A stretch of DNA of 40,785 nt, from contig JAZNBK010000013.1 in assembly GCA_045587025.1 (NCBI GenBank), positions 1 to 40,785 on the forward strand, in the 5' to 3' direction. Both the position numbers and the translations under genes were made by a program. The notes below the pieces were generated by a model. It made no database searches. It was not told the DNA's origin and was given only the letters and a program-made list of their open reading frames with translations. The stretch comes from UBA1740 sp045587025. GTDB taxonomy: Bacteria > Bacillota > Clostridia > Oscillospirales > CAG-272. This document shows, piece by piece, positions 39,602 through 40,785 of this stretch (the stretch's first letter is position 1; each line of letters starts with the position of its first letter).

Positions 39602-40417
39602 TTAGTTTACAGAAGCGCTCTCAAGCTCGGCGCTCGCTTTTTTGGGGGAATGCCCCGTAATTTTTCTATACGCTCTATAAAAAGAGGAATAATCTCCAAA
39701 GCCAACCTTGAACGCGGCGTTTGAGGCGGTTTCTCCCCTTTCAATCATTTCCCTCGCCAGCATAATTCTCTTGCTGTTAATATATCCGACGACCGAAATT
39801 CCGTTATACGCCTTGAAAGCTCTGCAAAGATAGAACTTGCTGACGTAAAATTTTTTCGCTAAGTTGTCAAGAGATGTCTGAGAGGATATGTTTTCGTTCA
39901 GATATCTGATTACCTTTGCGCCGAGCGGCTCTGATGTCGCTTCCTTTTCGACGGGAGGCGCGATAGACAAAAGCACCAAAATCTCACCGAGCAGCATTTT
40001 TGACATTATTTTCGCCTCTGCCTTGGGGAGCTTCGCCGCATTGTCAAGGCGCTCAAAAACAGAATGAACCGAGATAGGTATATCCATAGCGGAATAAAAA
40101 TTCCCTTTTCCTAACGGATTATCGTCAAAATGCTTTAAGAGATAGCCCGAATCCTCCTGCAAAAAATCCTTATCGAAGCTTATAACGCATCTCTCGTATG
40201 GGACGCTTGAGGAAATATCAGCGTAATGAAACTCCTTCGGTCTGAAAAACATCAATGAGTTCGGGCAAAGCTCATATTCAGTACCCTCTACTACGTATCT
40301 GCCACTCCCCTCAATTACGTAGATAATTTCATACCACTCGTGGCAATGTTTACCGTAATCAGACGGGGCGGGAGATTCGCTACGCATATGATTATATAAC
40401 AGATTTCCGCTATCCAT
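39602..40417 (-). CDS. AraC-family transcriptional regulator with cupin sensor domain
   Basis: A 271-residue regulator. Residues 1-130 are a cupin/AraC-binding domain (KHCHEWYEIIYVIEGSGRYVVEG at about 23-45, then LCPNSLMFFRPKEFHYADI), usually a sugar sensor. Residues 165-265 are two helix-turn-helix motifs (LDNLAKKFYVSKFYLCRAFKAYNG, then TASNAAFKVGFGDYSSFYRAYRKITGHSPK), the standard AraC DNA-binding unit. The ligand is unknown. It precedes dxs by 21 bases and probably shares a transcript with it. The start at 40417 gives the full cupin domain; only a weak GAGG-like stretch (AAGAGGATATAG) lies about 10 bases upstream. A promoter is visible at 40452-40480. Confidence 0.92.
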   Translation of the reverse strand: MDSGNLLYNHMRSESPAPSDYGKHCHEWYEIIYVIEGSGRYVVEGTEYELCPNSLMFFRPKEFHYADISSSVPYERCVISFDKDFLQEDSGYLLKHFDDNPLGKGNFYSAMDIPISVHSVFERLDNAAKLPKAEAKIMSKMLLGEILVLLSIAPPVEKEATSEPLGAKVIRYLNENISSQTSLDNLAKKFYVSKFYLCRAFKAYNGISVVGYINSKRIMLAREMIERGETASNAAFKVGFGDYSSFYRAYRKITGHSPKKASAELESASVN

Positions 40418-40451
40418 ACACTATATCCTCTTCTGAAAGATGCTTTTCTAT

Positions 40452-40480
40452 ATTTTAGCATAAAAGGTCAATACTTGCAA
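40452..40480 (-). promoter_or_regulatory. promoter of the AraC regulator-dxs unit
   Basis: On the minus strand TTGCAA (40480-40475), 17 bases, TAAAAT (40457-40452), about 35 bases before the start codon. Confidence 0.65.
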
Positions 40481-40644
40481 TAGTAATATCAGAGCTTTTT
40501 GCATTTTATATCGACAAAAAAAGAGAAACACCGCAAAAAAATACATATTTGCCTTAATAAATTCTTTTTTTATCGAGCCGAAGCAATGGCAAATATTGAC
40601 TTATCTTTATTATAAAAGATAGAAATAGGCAAACAAAGCTCCCG
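40481..40644. other. AT-rich intergenic stretch without recognisable gene
   Basis: This part of the 368-base gene-free end contains no open frame with a ribosome binding site, no RNA gene and no strong hairpin that I can see. A TTGACT at about 40597 has no convincing -10 partner at 17 bases. Confidence 0.6.
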
Positions 40645-40785
40645 ATAGTCATGACCACCAGCCGTGCTGGTGGCTTGCACAAGCCCCCTTAGGGCATAGT
40701 ACCGGCCGAGCCTATAGGCTCGTCGAAAGGAACGCCAACCGCGCGTTTTTCACCGGCTTGCCCCTAAAGGGGCTTTATTTATTGC
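40645..40785. mobile_element. cluster of hairpins, probable end of an IS200/IS605-type element (cut by window edge)
   Basis: Consecutive strong hairpins: CCACCAGC-CGT-GCTGGTGG (40655-40673), GCCC/GGGC (40683-40695), the perfect palindrome CGAGCCTATAGGCTCG (40707-40722), and GCCCC-TAAA-GGGGC (40760-40773) followed by TTTATTT, which looks like a terminator. ACCGGC is repeated directly (40701-40706 and 40752-40757). The composition is much more GC-rich than the preceding stretch. Hairpin-rich ends that include a terminator before the transposase gene are typical of IS200/IS605 left ends. No transposase is inside the window, so the assignment is tentative; a structured RNA or other repeat is possible. 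Confidence 0.45.

Overview
The window reads as a chromosomal segment of a low-to-mid GC, spore-forming member of the Clostridia (Firmicutes). The evidence is the YabP/YabQ sporulation pair, the HemZ-type radical SAM enzyme, the CdaA/CdaR pair, an IspH-S1 (RpsA) fusion of the clostridial kind, a MecA adaptor, and AGGAGG-type ribosome binding sites throughout. No species can be named from sequence alone. Most of the window is densely packed core genome. I see no prophage, defence island, CRISPR array or complete insertion sequence.

Layout. (1) Positions 1-14668 are all on the minus strand. cdaA-cdaR (c-di-AMP synthesis) ends in a terminator. A long run follows: FAD-dependent dehydrogenase, recJ, relA (rel), dtd, hemZ, a uridine-kinase-like gene, a SpoVB/MurJ-type flippase, mazG, hup and rqcP. 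After another terminator come yabP and yabQ, the latter cut by the left edge. The part from the flippase to yabQ matches the conserved Firmicutes yabM-yabN-yabO-yabP-yabQ order, with hup inserted. (2) Positions 14928-18064, plus strand: a Crp/Fnr-type regulator followed by a NitT/TauT-like ABC transporter (lipoprotein, permease, ATPase). (3) Positions 18118-20817, minus strand: an orphan sensor histidine kinase followed by dinB (Pol IV). (4) Positions 20969-28099, plus strand: gltX with a terminator, then an RpiR-type regulator overlapping a BaiN/HI0933-like flavoprotein, then two fusion genes (cmk::plsC and ispH::rpsA). (5) Positions 28195-31380: glyA (minus), a tRNA-Arg(CCG) (plus), a compact multi-hairpin element, and a small membrane protein overlapping a QueG-like iron-sulfur protein (minus). 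(6) Positions 31609-36840, plus strand: DUF3006, plsY, a methyltransferase, tsaE, tsaB, rpiB and a polysaccharide flippase. (7) Positions 36907-40417, minus strand: mecA, then an AraC-type regulator followed by dxs. (8) The last ~140 bases form a set of strong hairpins resembling the end of an IS200/IS605-type element, and the window stops inside it.

The most interesting items are regulatory and structural rather than a new multi-gene system. The yabP leader holds nested inverted repeats whose outer arm covers the yabP Shine-Dalgarno sequence. Two regulator genes carry inverted repeats at their predicted transcription starts. A structured ~110-base element lies behind the tRNA. dxs and dinB are each paired with a regulatory or sensory gene. 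Several gene starts were moved from the longest possible ORF to an internal ATG on ribosome-binding-site grounds, as stated in each entry.
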